NCBI GenBank assembly: GCA_032718565.1
Contig: JAVGVS010000045.1
Coordinates: 2,254,168 to 2,318,167 of the forward strand
Direction: 5' to 3'
DNA from: Distichodus sexfasciatus
Lineage: Eukaryota; Chordata; Actinopteri; Characiformes; Distichodontidae
Length of the DNA: 64,000 nt
The notes under the pieces are model-generated. The model was not told the DNA's origin and ran no database searches. It saw only the letters and a program-made list of their open reading frames with translations. The position numbers were made by a program, and so were the translations under genes. This document shows, piece by piece, positions 1 to 10,067 of the stretch (position 1 is its first letter; each line of letters begins with the position of its first letter).

Positions 1-1886
1 GCCCTGCCGCCCCAACAAGGGCCCTTCCGCTATGGCGGGCTGCTGGATCCCGAAGCTCTACACTTCCCCTCCGCTGTTGCCCCACCACCAGGATTGCTGC
101 CTGCGTCCATGCCATATCCAACTCTGCCCCCACATGGGATCCTGAGAGAGCGGCTCCCCAATGTGTCCCCTCCACAGGGTGCGCCAGCTACGCCTTCTCC
201 CTCGCCCATTCCCCTACCCTCACCTGATGCCCAGCACACCCTGCTGCAGTCCCTCTCTGGCTTTGAGGAGGCTGTCAACCTCTGCACATCCACCACACAT
301 AAAAGTGGTGCCATCTCCTCAAATGCCTTACCCTCGTGCCCGAGCAATGGCTGTGGCTACAAGTCTCTCCCATACCCACTGACCAAGGAGAAAGGCAAGA
401 TTAAGTATGAGTGCAACATCTGCTTAAAGGTCTTTGGCCAGCTGTCCAATCTGAAGGTGAGAGTTGAATACCCTGTCATAAGATGTGCTGGAGCTGGAGG
501 AACACAATGCATTGTCTGATCAAAGGTGTGTGGGTGTGTGTGTATTTTTCAGGTGCATCTGAGGGTACATAGTGGAGAAAGACCCTTCCAATGCCCATTG
601 TGCAAAAAAACCTTCACCCAGCTGGCACACCTACAGAAACATCACCTGGTCCACACTGGAGAGAAACCGCATGAGTGCCAGGTCAGTATTTTCCCATTTC
701 CCTTTCCCATAGTTTATTTAAATGTACACTACATTAACGTCTTCATGGTTCATTTGTAAGTAAATCCAGAGCAGGTGCAGGAAAAGAAATAGAAAGTTGA
801 GAGTATGAGAGTTGAGTCATGGGGAGTGTAAGTGTAGGCGTAGCTGTAGGTAATTTCAGTCTGTTCCTTTTTCAAAAACTTTCCTTCATTGTACATTAAT
901 CTACCGAGGCGTGATGCCGGTGTCAGGCTGAGTTCCTTTCATTATTGTCCGCTGACGCACCCTCGTGCTCAAATAGAGTGAAACCAATCTGAGCTGAGGT
1001 GAGCCCATGTAGCTCTCTTCCTGCATTCCACAGTGACATCAGCAGGGTGTAATAGAACATATACTCCTATGGCATTTAGCAGGTGCTATTATCCAGAGTC
1101 ACATACATCAGTGCTTTGTAGTCTGCTTCTGCTCTTGAAACCTGAAAATCTTGACTTGAATCAACAGCCGCTATTGATGGATGTTACTGTCAGCTGTTAC
1201 ACACCTTAACAAACCCAGAAAAAGAGTTGTGAGAAGAGAATGACAGTTTTTCTTTTAGCTTCACTTTATCTCTCTGAGACCAACTCACGTAACAATGCCA
1301 TCATCCTCTGCTGCCCCTACAGGTCTGCCTCAAGCGTTTCAGCAGCACCAGCAACCTGAAGACGCACCTGCGTCTGCACTCAGGGGAGAAGCCCTACCAG
1401 TGCAAGCCGTGCGGCACCAAGTTCACCCAGTACATCCACCTCAAGCTGCACCGCCGCATGCACGGGTCCTGCCAGCACCCACATCGCTGCCCGTTCTGCC
1501 GCAAGGCCTTCCTTCACCACTTCACCCTGGACCTACACACCCGCTCTGGCTGCTGCCCTGCTTCACCTGCTGCCCGCCCCAGCTCCGGTGTCCCGTCCCT
1601 GCGGGCAGCCAAGATGCTGGAACACTTCGACGCCAGCCCTGAGGCCGAGGCCCTGTCAGAAAGTGCCACAGAGGCCGAAGCCGACGCTGCCCTGGAGAAG
1701 TGGCTGGCACAAAGTCTGGTGGGCAGCCGGGGAGAAGCCAGCCAGACCGAGCTTGAGCACCTTGAGGGTTTGTTAGAGACCAAAGTGTTGGAGTCGTTTC
1801 CTGGGCAGCAGCAGCAAGGACGTGCCAGCGTGCTGAAGTTCTGCAAACTGCCTCCTCGGCCCTCGGTGAAGGCAGAAGAAGAGTAG
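1..1886 (+). CDS. prdm1: PRDM1/Blimp-1-like zinc-finger repressor, 3' three exons (partial)
   Basis: Exons 1-456 (open to the window edge), 553-681 and 1323-1886; all join at phase 0 with GT-AG borders and give 382 residues before TAG. The first exon is Pro-rich and ends with the conserved PRDM1 lead-in KGKIKYECN. Five fingers follow: YECNICLKVFGQLSNLKVH, CPLCKKTFTQLAHLQKH, CQVCLKRFSSTSNLKTH, CKPCGTKFTQYIHLKLH and a last C2HC-type finger beginning CPFCRKAF. The PR/SET domain lies upstream of the window. The family acts in the nucleus as a DNA-binding repressor of cell-fate genes (plasma cell, neural crest, slow muscle). The last finger and the acidic tail after it (residues about 230-382) look diverged from canonical PRDM1, so this may be a fish-specific paralogue (prdm1b or prdm1c). 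Family assignment is secure; the paralogue is not. Confidence 0.93.
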
Positions 1887-2721
1887 TGACAGGAGGAAGG
1901 GTGGGCTTTGGGAAAACAGCTGTTTGAATTTTACCCAGTAATCCCCAAATGTGAAGGCTCACCCAAGTCTTTAGTTATGCCAAAACTAGCCACAAAAAGA
2001 CAGACAGAGAGAATGGGAGCAAAACCAAATTCAGGACAGCAGCACCAAAATCAGCACCAGCCTCTCCAAAGACTTGAGCAAAGTATGGTGAGAGAAACCA
2101 AATTCCAGCATCTCTCAATCCAGCAAAAAAGAAAGATGGAGTGAATTGGGTTGAAAGAAAGTAAGAGATGAGGACTGTCTTCTCTACTTGTGTTAATGTG
2201 TGTGTTTTGAGTATGTATTAATTTATTATTGTCAGTTCTGTTTGTAATAATTTTTTATAAGATATTGTGTGTTGCTAGATTTTAGTTTTTTGTGTATTTC
2301 TTTTTGAGGAAACGTGATCTGTTGAGAAAACCTACCTCCAGCTAAACTGGAATTTTTTTTCTCAGGAAACTCAGGTCAATTATTATTATTCAGGTTATTA
2401 AAGTCTAATTAATACAATGTGAGGAGTAAAATATCAGGGAACGTTGGAGGGCTGGGACCAGTGCTGGTGTCCAAACCTCAGCTCAGTCCAAAACACTGGA
2501 GTGTACCGTAGCTGGAGGGGGTTGTGTTCAAATGTGTGTATTTTTGTGTAGCTATGCATTTCTCCCAGTCGACTGTAGCGTTGAACTCGTTTGTTGCAGA
2601 TTTTATTTTTTGTAGGATCTTTTTGTACAGTTTGTCTAATTATTTTTGGCTCAGCCTTTAATGGTATGATACTTTAAGAGATACTATTTTCATCCAAACT
2701 TTTATAATGTAGCACATTAAA
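1887..2721 (+). other. prdm1-like 3' UTR with poly(A) signal
   Basis: AT-rich non-coding sequence follows the TAG stop. A candidate poly(A) signal ATTAAA lies at 2716-2721, followed by a T/GT-rich stretch. No further coding exon is seen. Confidence 0.5.
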
Positions 2722-2762
2722 TATATTCTTTCTCTAAATTGTGTCTATCATGTGGTAACTAT

Positions 2763-3451
2763 GAACTCACACTCACACTTACACACACATATCGTATGAT
2801 CAATCAGCAAGTGTGTGCTAGAGTCTGTATGTAAGGGCGTGTGAGTGCATGGCAAAGTGTGTGTGTGTGTGTGTGTGTGTAACTGTGATTGTGTATGTGT
2901 GTGTGTCTGGGGGGGGTGTAGTGAGTATGAGTGTGTGTATGAGTGTGCGTTCCAACTTCAGCCCGAGTGAAACTGTGGTGGAAACGGCAATGTGAGTGAC
3001 AGTAAGTGAGGAAGACACACTTACAGTAAGAAATGGCTTGTGTGTGTGTGTTGTCCCTGTGTGTGGCATTTATCAGTTTCCTCTCCACTCCTCCTCCTCC
3101 AAAGCCCTCACTCAGACCCACACACACAGGGAGAGCCCCACACACACACACGCACACACACTCACACACGCACACACACACACACATGGAGTCACACACA
3201 CATGGAGTCACACACTCCTGTCATGGAGGATTACCTGCACTGTGTATGCTCGTCTGCCCTGGTGAGAGAAAGAGTGTGTGAGTGTGTGTGTGTGGGTGTT
3301 TTTGGACTGCTAGAGCTGGCTGCTTTTGAGGAGTGTGTGGGTAGGTTTTGGGTTTGTGTAGAAAGAGTAAAAGAGAAGTACAGTGTATGAAAGAAGTAAA
3401 ACAGAGTCACAATCAGCGAAACTCCTCTTGCTGTAAATGACACAAGGAGAC

Positions 3452-3497
<46 letters not shown>

Positions 3498-3531
3498 AGG
3501 CATATGGAGGGAGAGTGAGAGTGACTCACAC
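2763..3531. repeat. CA/TG microsatellite cluster
   Basis: Several (TG)n and (CA)n tracts lie close together, including about 2857-2880, 3119-3187 and an uninterrupted (GT)n at about 3453-3495. Open frames here are Cys/Val or Thr/His repeats of the dinucleotide and are not genes. Confidence 0.9.
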
Positions 3532-4337
3532 AGATTACTATCAGCGTCTTGTGCATCTTCCTCTAAGAGTGATGATCATCGTCCTTCTCTGAAGCGTTGA
3601 ACCCCGACTTCCCATTCACAGTAGAGAGAGAGAGAGAGATTCCGAGACAGAGTGAGAAAAATATTTGGGCATATTACCGGAGACATTAATGTCTCAAGGG
3701 TTTACTGTGATTGACAGTTTCACCTTCTCACCATTTTTTCTCCTTCTTCTCGCTTTTTGCCTGTTCGTCTCCGTCCACAGTTTTGCTGTAGAGACATTGT
3801 TAATAAGTAAAAATGTACAGCTCACTGGGCCTTGTTCTCCAAGAAGAAATTTGTTCTTAAAACCCAATAACACAGTTTTCACAAAGATTTGAGATTTCTT
3901 ATTTGTCTCATTGTTTTAATTTTCTTAAACACAAATTTAAGAAACAACCCTTTTAGGGACTTTTTGGAGACTGGAGCCTATTGAGGAGATTATATGTCAA
4001 GTCTAAAGGTATAACCCTGTGTTTCCCTTTTGATCAGGTTGAAGAATTCCCTGTTTTGGGGAGGAGGAAGAGAGGACGTCTCCATTAAGAAAAACTGTGA
4101 TGGTACTTTTCTTGTGTTTAGCTCCTTCCTGATGTGAACATAACAAATTCAGAAACAGTAGCTCAACTATAATCAGCAGAAACATTTTTGTTTGCCCTTT
4201 CCACACTTTTGACCTTTATTGCATTTACATTTACAGCATTTAGCAGACGCTCTTTTCCAGAGCGATTTACAACAGTGCTTTGTAGTCCACAACTGTTCTT
4301 TGACCTGTAAAGCTATGTTTAAAATTAGCAACTGTCA

Positions 4338-5145
4338 ATAACCTTTTGAACTCAATGGACGCGTTTCGCGTTCATTTTTGTAAGCTTTAATCTCAGACTC
4401 ATAACTCGCGACAGGAGTAACACACATGCATGATACACATATCAATGAAATGGAGAAGACTTACCCTATATGATCGTCTAAGTCCCGTGTTTGTGCAATA
4501 AATCTTCTTCTGCAGTAATAATGATACCAAGGAAGGTCAAATTCAAATTCCATCTGGAAATAAGCTTGAAAAATATTTATAACAATGGCTATGGAACTTT
4601 ACCCCACACATTTAAAAAGTTAAATCTCTACTGAAAAACATTGTCTAATGGAAATAAAAGAAAAAAAGTACAATTTCACTAGGCAAAAACTAGAATTTGC
4701 TTATAAAAATGATAATATGTGACCCGATCTGCCGTAATTAGTCGGAAGTCAGCGTTCTATTCATTTAGATACGGGTCAATTATGTTGACAAACATCAAAA
4801 ATATTGATTTTTCTTTTTTGGTCTTATATGAAAGAAAAGGTCTTCAAAATTAATCTGGTCTCCAAAAAAGAAAAATCGATATTTTTGTGATGTTTTTCAA
4901 CATAATCGGCCCATATCTAAATAAATAGAATGCCGACTTCCGACTCATTACGGCAGATCTGGTCACATATCAAGAGTTTACTTGTTAGTTTCACATCAAT
5001 AATTACATAAATAAGTAGCCCTGGGTCTTCTGAAAAAAAAAAAACATAAGGCATGAATGGCTAGCTTATGGAATTAAAATGTTATAGCCCAATAAATACA
5101 GGGATGCAAAAATGCTCAAAAATGGCCCAGAGTTCAAAGGGTTAA
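4338..5145. mobile_element. Non-autonomous piggyBac-type element (TTAA target)
   Basis: The imperfect terminal inverted repeat AACCTTTTGAACTC (4340-4353) matches GAGTTCAAAGGGTT (5130-5143) in reverse complement. The right flank is TTAA (5142-5145); the left is ATAA (4338-4341), read as TTAA with one change. The related LINE tail near 32.46 kb has CATTAAAACC at this point with no insertion, so it is an empty-site paralogue showing that TTAA was the target. About 800 bp lie between the target copies, with no transposase frame. A long palindrome occupies the middle. Confidence 0.75.
4715..4970. repeat. Long inverted repeat (palindrome) inside the piggyBac-type element
   Basis: The left arm, about 4715-4825, begins ATATGTGACC. 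It is nearly the reverse complement of the right arm, about 4858-4970, which ends GGTCACATAT. The loop is about 32 nt. The arms match over roughly 110 nt with only scattered mismatches and would form a very stable hairpin. It may be the core of the element or a separate foldback element nested in it. Confidence 0.85.
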
Positions 5146-6417
5146 ACCAGGTTACTGCTGAATAAGTTTTATACTTTAACAAAAACATGTTAGAGAAATG
5201 AAAGTTCACAGACAAACAGATGTTAGTGGGCTTTTTTTGTTTGTTTGTTTTTTTGGAAGGGGAAAAAACAACATAAACAGTAAATATGAGGGGTAAATTA
5301 GTTCCCTAGATACTCCTTGAAGAGTTGTGTCTTCAGACGACGTTTGAAGACAGCAAGGGACTCAGCAGTTCTTATGGCAAGAGGAAGTTTGCTCCACCAC
5401 TGAGGAGCCTTTGCCTTTGCCTTTTTTAACACGCAGCAATCACCTGGTTTCTTCAGGAATTCCCTGTCTGTTTTCTGTATGTGCACCTGACCTTGATGGT
5501 TTGTGCAGGGTAAAAGGAGGGAATTGTTCTGTACTTTACACAAGTCAGTCATCACTGATTTGTGAACTTTTTCAATGTGTGAGACTCAGATCACCTGCCC
5601 GTGCGCTGCTCCTTTAATGTTGACTCGGCGGTTGAGGCTCAGCAGTTTGAGCGGTTGGCAGGGTTTTTTGGGACAGGGCCAGACGTGAGACGATCGGGCA
5701 ACTTTGTCTTGTCAGAAGTCTTATCAGATATGTTGTCTGTCAGTATCTGCAGCTCAGTGGAAGAGAGAATAAAAGCAGGTTGATTGCTGCAGCTTCCAGT
5801 TAAACGTTGTGACTCATGTCTTCAGTTCCACAAGAATTCCACCTGCATGTTACTATTGTGGCCCTCGGCATCAGGTCCTTGCGTTATGTCACCTTCACGC
5901 TTAACCAGTCGGCTTCAGGTTTGATTTTTTTTATTGCTGCAGTGTAAAAACTGGAGTTGTAAGTCAGAACCTATACAACTGTGACTCATTACAGAACGTT
6001 AATTACCATAATCACTACCTCTTGTCATTCTCCACTGAACAAAGATGGATGGCCTCCAGGTGAAGGTTCCTCCTGCTCTGCTGCATTAGTGACCACAGGT
6101 GGACATTCAGCCTTCTCTTTAGCCTCCACATTGGGCCTCATTCACCAATATTTTCCAAAGAAAGTTAAGATATTTAAAAAGTATAGTGCTTTACAATTGT
6201 AGAACTAAAGAAAGGCCAATAAGCTAATGTTTTGAACAAACACACATTTCTTAAACAGACATGCTAAAATAGACTGTATTGGGTTAGACTGAGATCAGCC
6301 GCATCAGTGTTAGACTTCATTTCGGACTGCTCATATCGTGCGGGGCAATACACTGGCACTATTAAAAGCATTGCCTTTGTTTATACAGTATAATATATAT
6401 ATACTGCTTGCAAAAGG

Positions 6418-6526
6418 ATTTCTTTGATGATGAAGATGAAGATGATGGTGATGGTGATGATGATGACGGTGGTGGTGTTAGTGATGACGATGATGGTGAT
6501 GATGATGGTAGTGATGATGATGGTAG

Positions 6527-6558
<32 letters not shown>

Positions 6559-6582
6559 CTGATGACGGTGATGGTGGTAGTG

Positions 6583-6614
<32 letters not shown>

Positions 6615-6815
6615 AATGATGATGATGATGACGGTGGTGGTGATGATTATGATGATTTTTACGATGGTGATAATGATGATGTGATGATGGTGATGGTGAT
6701 AATGATAACGATGACGATGGTAATGATGACAATGACAATGACGATGACGATGATGGTGGTGGTAGTGGTGATGATGATGATGATGAAGATGGTGATGGTG
6801 ATGATGCTAATGATT
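6418..6815 (+). repeat. (GAT)n/(GGT)n trinucleotide repeat, about 400 bp
   Basis: Imperfect GAT repeat with interspersed GGT, GAC and AAT triplets. One frame reads as poly-Asp, another as poly-Met/Val, and the reverse strand as poly-His. No splice context or neighbouring exon supports translation. Confidence 0.92.
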
Positions 6816-7473
6816 TTATATCAGCTTTTTATATCAAAGTTGTGGTTCACATTGTAAGGTTATGTGATCTTGTCCTTCAGCAGAGTTGTTTCCCAAAATG
6901 TCTAAACCCAACCCCCTATGGACGTCAAACCCACAACCAGACTCCTTTCAGGGATGAAGAATGCGGATTTACATAAGGAAAGGAGAGGAAAGCTGCATGA
7001 CAGAAGTGTGTTGATTACTGTGTCTATTGCATTCTTTCATCACAAGTCAGATCTCTCACTAAGCCTTTATTCCTCAAGACATTTTTGCTTTCTATTCCTG
7101 ATCAACTGAAAGATGCAGAACTTGATTAACACTCACACGCATGTAAGGACACACACACACACACATACACACACACACACACACAGTAACAGGTTTGTTA
7201 CCTTCACCTTTCTACTGAAGTCTTTATCTGGAAGTATCTTGGCATTGTGACAGTCTTTCCTATTTACTTGCTCAAATCCATCTCCTTCTCACATCAGTTG
7301 TTTGTATAATAAGTCAAGACAACAGCAGCTCAACTGACTAATGAACGTCTACTTTGTGATCACAGCTTATTATAGATGTCATTACAGCATTAACGGATTT
7401 TAATTTGCTTAAGAACTGAGGGATGTGTTGTTGTGTGTGCTGGTTGAGGAGTGTTGTGGTGACAGGTTGAGCC

Positions 7474-7476
<3 letters not shown>

Positions 7477-7521
<45 letters not shown>
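7477..7521. repeat. (GT)n microsatellite
   Basis: About 22 uninterrupted GT units. A second, imperfect (CA)n tract lies at about 7148-7185. Confidence 0.95.
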
Positions 7522-7522
<1 letters not shown>

Positions 7523-8039
7523 TGTAGAGGTTAGGAAAGTTTCCAGTTTTTAACCTCAAAATTACTCACATAACTCCCACTTTCATAACACTGTGTTATT
7601 CAGGAGCCCTATGAAGACGCCCCGCTCACTCTCCACCACAAACAAAACTTTCGCTTCCTCTCCCATTCTCACCCGGAGCTCACTATGCTCCCATTTACAC
7701 TTGTTTACACTCCTCGATTTAACGCTTGTATGTGTGTTCTCACTTTGATTCCACTGCAGCTGTAACTTTTCTGGACCCTGACACTTCATGTGAACAGGAA
7801 CAGCAGCACGATGATGACATGAGTGTGCCCAACAAACCTTCAGTTACTCACTTTCACCTGAATCTACTCTTCCCATTTAGCACCAACACATTTAACCAGC
7901 AACAACCATCACTGTGTTGAAATGATCAGATAACAGATTGTGGGTTTTATGTCCCCCATAATGACACGCGTCCCCATTTTATTGGTGTGCAATCAGGTCG
8001 AAATCCCCACATTGAGAGGATTATACACACACACACACA

Positions 8040-8125
8040 CTCTCTCAAATGTCCCCACAAAGCCCAAAAATGAATAAAAGTGATTTTAGGGGATAAGGTC
8101 CCCACAATGCCATAAATACCTGTCC
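8040..8125 (-). repeat. Fragment of the dispersed GTGGGGACC repeat (copy 1)
   Basis: Reverse-strand fragment carrying the family hallmarks: CTCTCAAATGTCCCCACAAA, then GTGATTTTAGGGG, then GTCCCCACAATG, ending in CATAAATAC next to (CA)n. Other copies are at 15028-15312, 16741-17027, 40258-40385, 40395-40678, 44129-44405 and 44891-45180. Confidence 0.7.
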
Positions 8126-8289
8126 ACAAACACACACACACAGATATACACACACACACACAGCCTGGTTGAGACTGACATGTAACCGAAGGGAATTTCT
8201 CATTTTGTGTGATTTAGCTCCATCTAGTGTGTGATGTGATCATCTTCACGCTGCACAACACATCTAGCACCACCTGGTTACAAAGGCAG

Positions 8290-9130
8290 AGATAATATGA
8301 GCCACACTGTTGTGTTAGTCGTTATTTTCGCTGTTGTATTGTATGTTGTACGTTGTGTTGCGTGTTGTGTTGCGTGTTGTGTTGTGTCTGTGTATTTTGT
8401 CGTATTATTCCTGATTTCTGATCTGTGTGTGTGTTGTGTGTGTTTGTTGTGTTGTGTCGTATATTGTGATGTGTCTGTGTATTTTGTTGTATTGTCTGAT
8501 CTGTCTGTGTGTGTTGTGTTGTATGTTGTGTGGGTTATATTGTGTGTGTGTATTTTGTTGTATTGTTCCTGATGTCTGATCTGTATGTATGTTGTGTGGT
8601 GTGTTGTGCTGTATGTTGTGTTGTGTCTGTTTGTGTGTATTTTGTTGTATTGTTCCTGATGTCTGTCTCTGTGTGTGTGTGTGTGTGTGCATACTATTTT
8701 GTGTGTATTTAGTTGTATTGTTCCTGATGTCTAATCTCTGTGTGTGGGTGTGTGTGTGTGTGTATGTGTGTACTGTGTTGTGTGTGTATTTTGTTGTATT
8801 GTTCCTGATGTCTGATCTGTATGTGTGTTGTGTGGTGTGTTGTGCTGTATGTTGTGTTGTGTCTCTGTGTGTATTTTGTTGTATTGTTCCTGATGTCTGA
8901 TCTGTATGTGTGTTGTGTGGTGTGTTGTGCTGTATGTTGTGTTGTGTCTGTGTGTGTATTTTGTTGTATTGTTCCTGATGTCTGATCTGTGTGTGTGTGT
9001 GTGTGTATGTATGTGTGCGTACTGTTTTGTGTGTGTATTTTGTTACATTGTTCCTGATGTCTGATCTGTGTGTGTGTGTTTGTGTATTTTGTTGTATTGT
9101 TCCTGATGTCTGATCTCTCTGTCTTTGTGT
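8290..9130 (+). repeat. TG-rich minisatellite
   Basis: About ten copies of a unit built around TTTTGTTGTATTGTTCCTGA followed by TGTCTGATCTGT, separated by variable TGTG-rich spacers. Two adjacent spans (about 8787-8870 and 8871-8956) are nearly identical, showing recent expansion. The Cys/Val-rich frames are by-products. Confidence 0.85.
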
Positions 9131-9284
9131 TTGTGTTATACTGTGTTGTGTTGCATCCAGTGTGTGTTTTTCAGTAGAAGTCAGCGCTGCTCAGAAGGCA
9201 GTCAGGCTCATGGTGTTGAGTTTCTGCTGCTGCTGTTCAACACTTGGGTGGTGGTGGTGCTGGTGGTGGTAGTGTCGTGCAGTG

Positions 9285-9400
9285 GTGTAAGTGGCTCAAC
9301 ATCAGCGATGCTGATCATGAGGTTAGTGGTTCAAATCCCAGGGAACGAGCCTTTACCCACGAATTACAGCTTCCTGTAATTATGAGCCACCAGTCACTCT
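9285..9400 (+). mobile_element. tRNA-derived SINE fragment
   Basis: A B-box-like GGTTCAAATCCC with upstream A-box-like sequence, next to a TGG repeat at 9246-9273. It is degenerate and lacks a clear tail. Confidence 0.4.
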
Positions 9401-9779
9401 GAATAACAACTACGGAGCATCACCCTGAGCCGAGTCGTGAGAGCGGCGTTCTCCCGCAGACTTGCAGCTCACTGACCTCACCAGCAGGGGGCGCAGCTGT
9501 AATGGGGCTGAGGGTGTGAGGACACACACACTCTTATGGTGATGAAATTTAACATCCAGCAGCAGACAGTGAGCAGTAAGCAGCTGAACACACTCTTGTA
9601 TTTCACTTTTATGGAGCTGCACCAGTTCTGCTTACTTCAAGCTTCAACTTTTAACCAGCAGGTTTTACCAGCGGTGTGTGTGTCGATGTGTGTATGTGTG
9701 TGTTTCCTTCAACAGTTTAACAGTTATTGGGTCTCACAGCTGTAAGCACAGGTGTGTCTCTCATATCATTTACCTGTGT

Positions 9780-9803
9780 GTGTGAGGGGGAGGTGTTATA
9801 GGT

Positions 9804-9846
<43 letters not shown>

Positions 9847-10067
9847 GAGTGAGAGTGAGAGAGAGAGTGTGTGTGTGTGTGTGTGAGGGGGAGGTGTTAA
9901 AAGTGAAGTGGGTGTGTGTGAGTGAAAGGGACTGTGTTGGTTGACAGTGCAACACTGTGCTTCATATCACACACACACTAGACAGAGAGAGAGAGGGCGT
10001 TTGACCCCCAGTATATGAGAGAGTGTGTGAGTGTGTGTGCAGGTGAGGAGTGTACGAGTGTGTGGAG
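9780..10067 (+). other. Probable 5' region of crybg1, TG/GA rich
   Basis: (GT)n and (GA)n tracts at about 9807-9890 precede the first recognised coding exon. A 5' UTR and promoter are likely within this stretch or upstream, but no TATA box or other element can be assigned with confidence. Confidence 0.3.

Larger units (their letters stand above)
4221..5560 (-). mobile_element. LINE 3' end (L2-like), interrupted
   Basis: On the - strand, 5555-5298 encodes an 85-residue stretch ending in APQWWSKLPLAIRTAES and FKRRLKTQLF. This resembles the extreme C-terminus of fish L2/CR1-type LINE reverse-transcriptase proteins. Downstream on the same strand comes the 3' UTR and a tail with the usual fish signature (GCGTCTGCTAAATGCTGTAA, read on the - strand near 4227-4250). 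The UTR is split by a younger insertion at 4338-5145. A second copy of the same UTR lies uninterrupted at about 32288-32560, and a third fragment at about 1068-1190. The LINE clade is inferred. Confidence 0.65.

Noticed and set aside
1522..1962. 146-residue - strand frame over prdm1
   Set aside because: Shadow of the GC-rich zinc-finger exon.
6408..6857. 149-residue Asp-rich open frame
   Set aside because: It is a direct reading of the GAT repeat; all three frames and the reverse strand are open and no exon context exists.
8297..8900. Cys/Val-rich frames over the minisatellite
   Set aside because: Frames arise from TG-rich tandem repeats and change freely with unit number.
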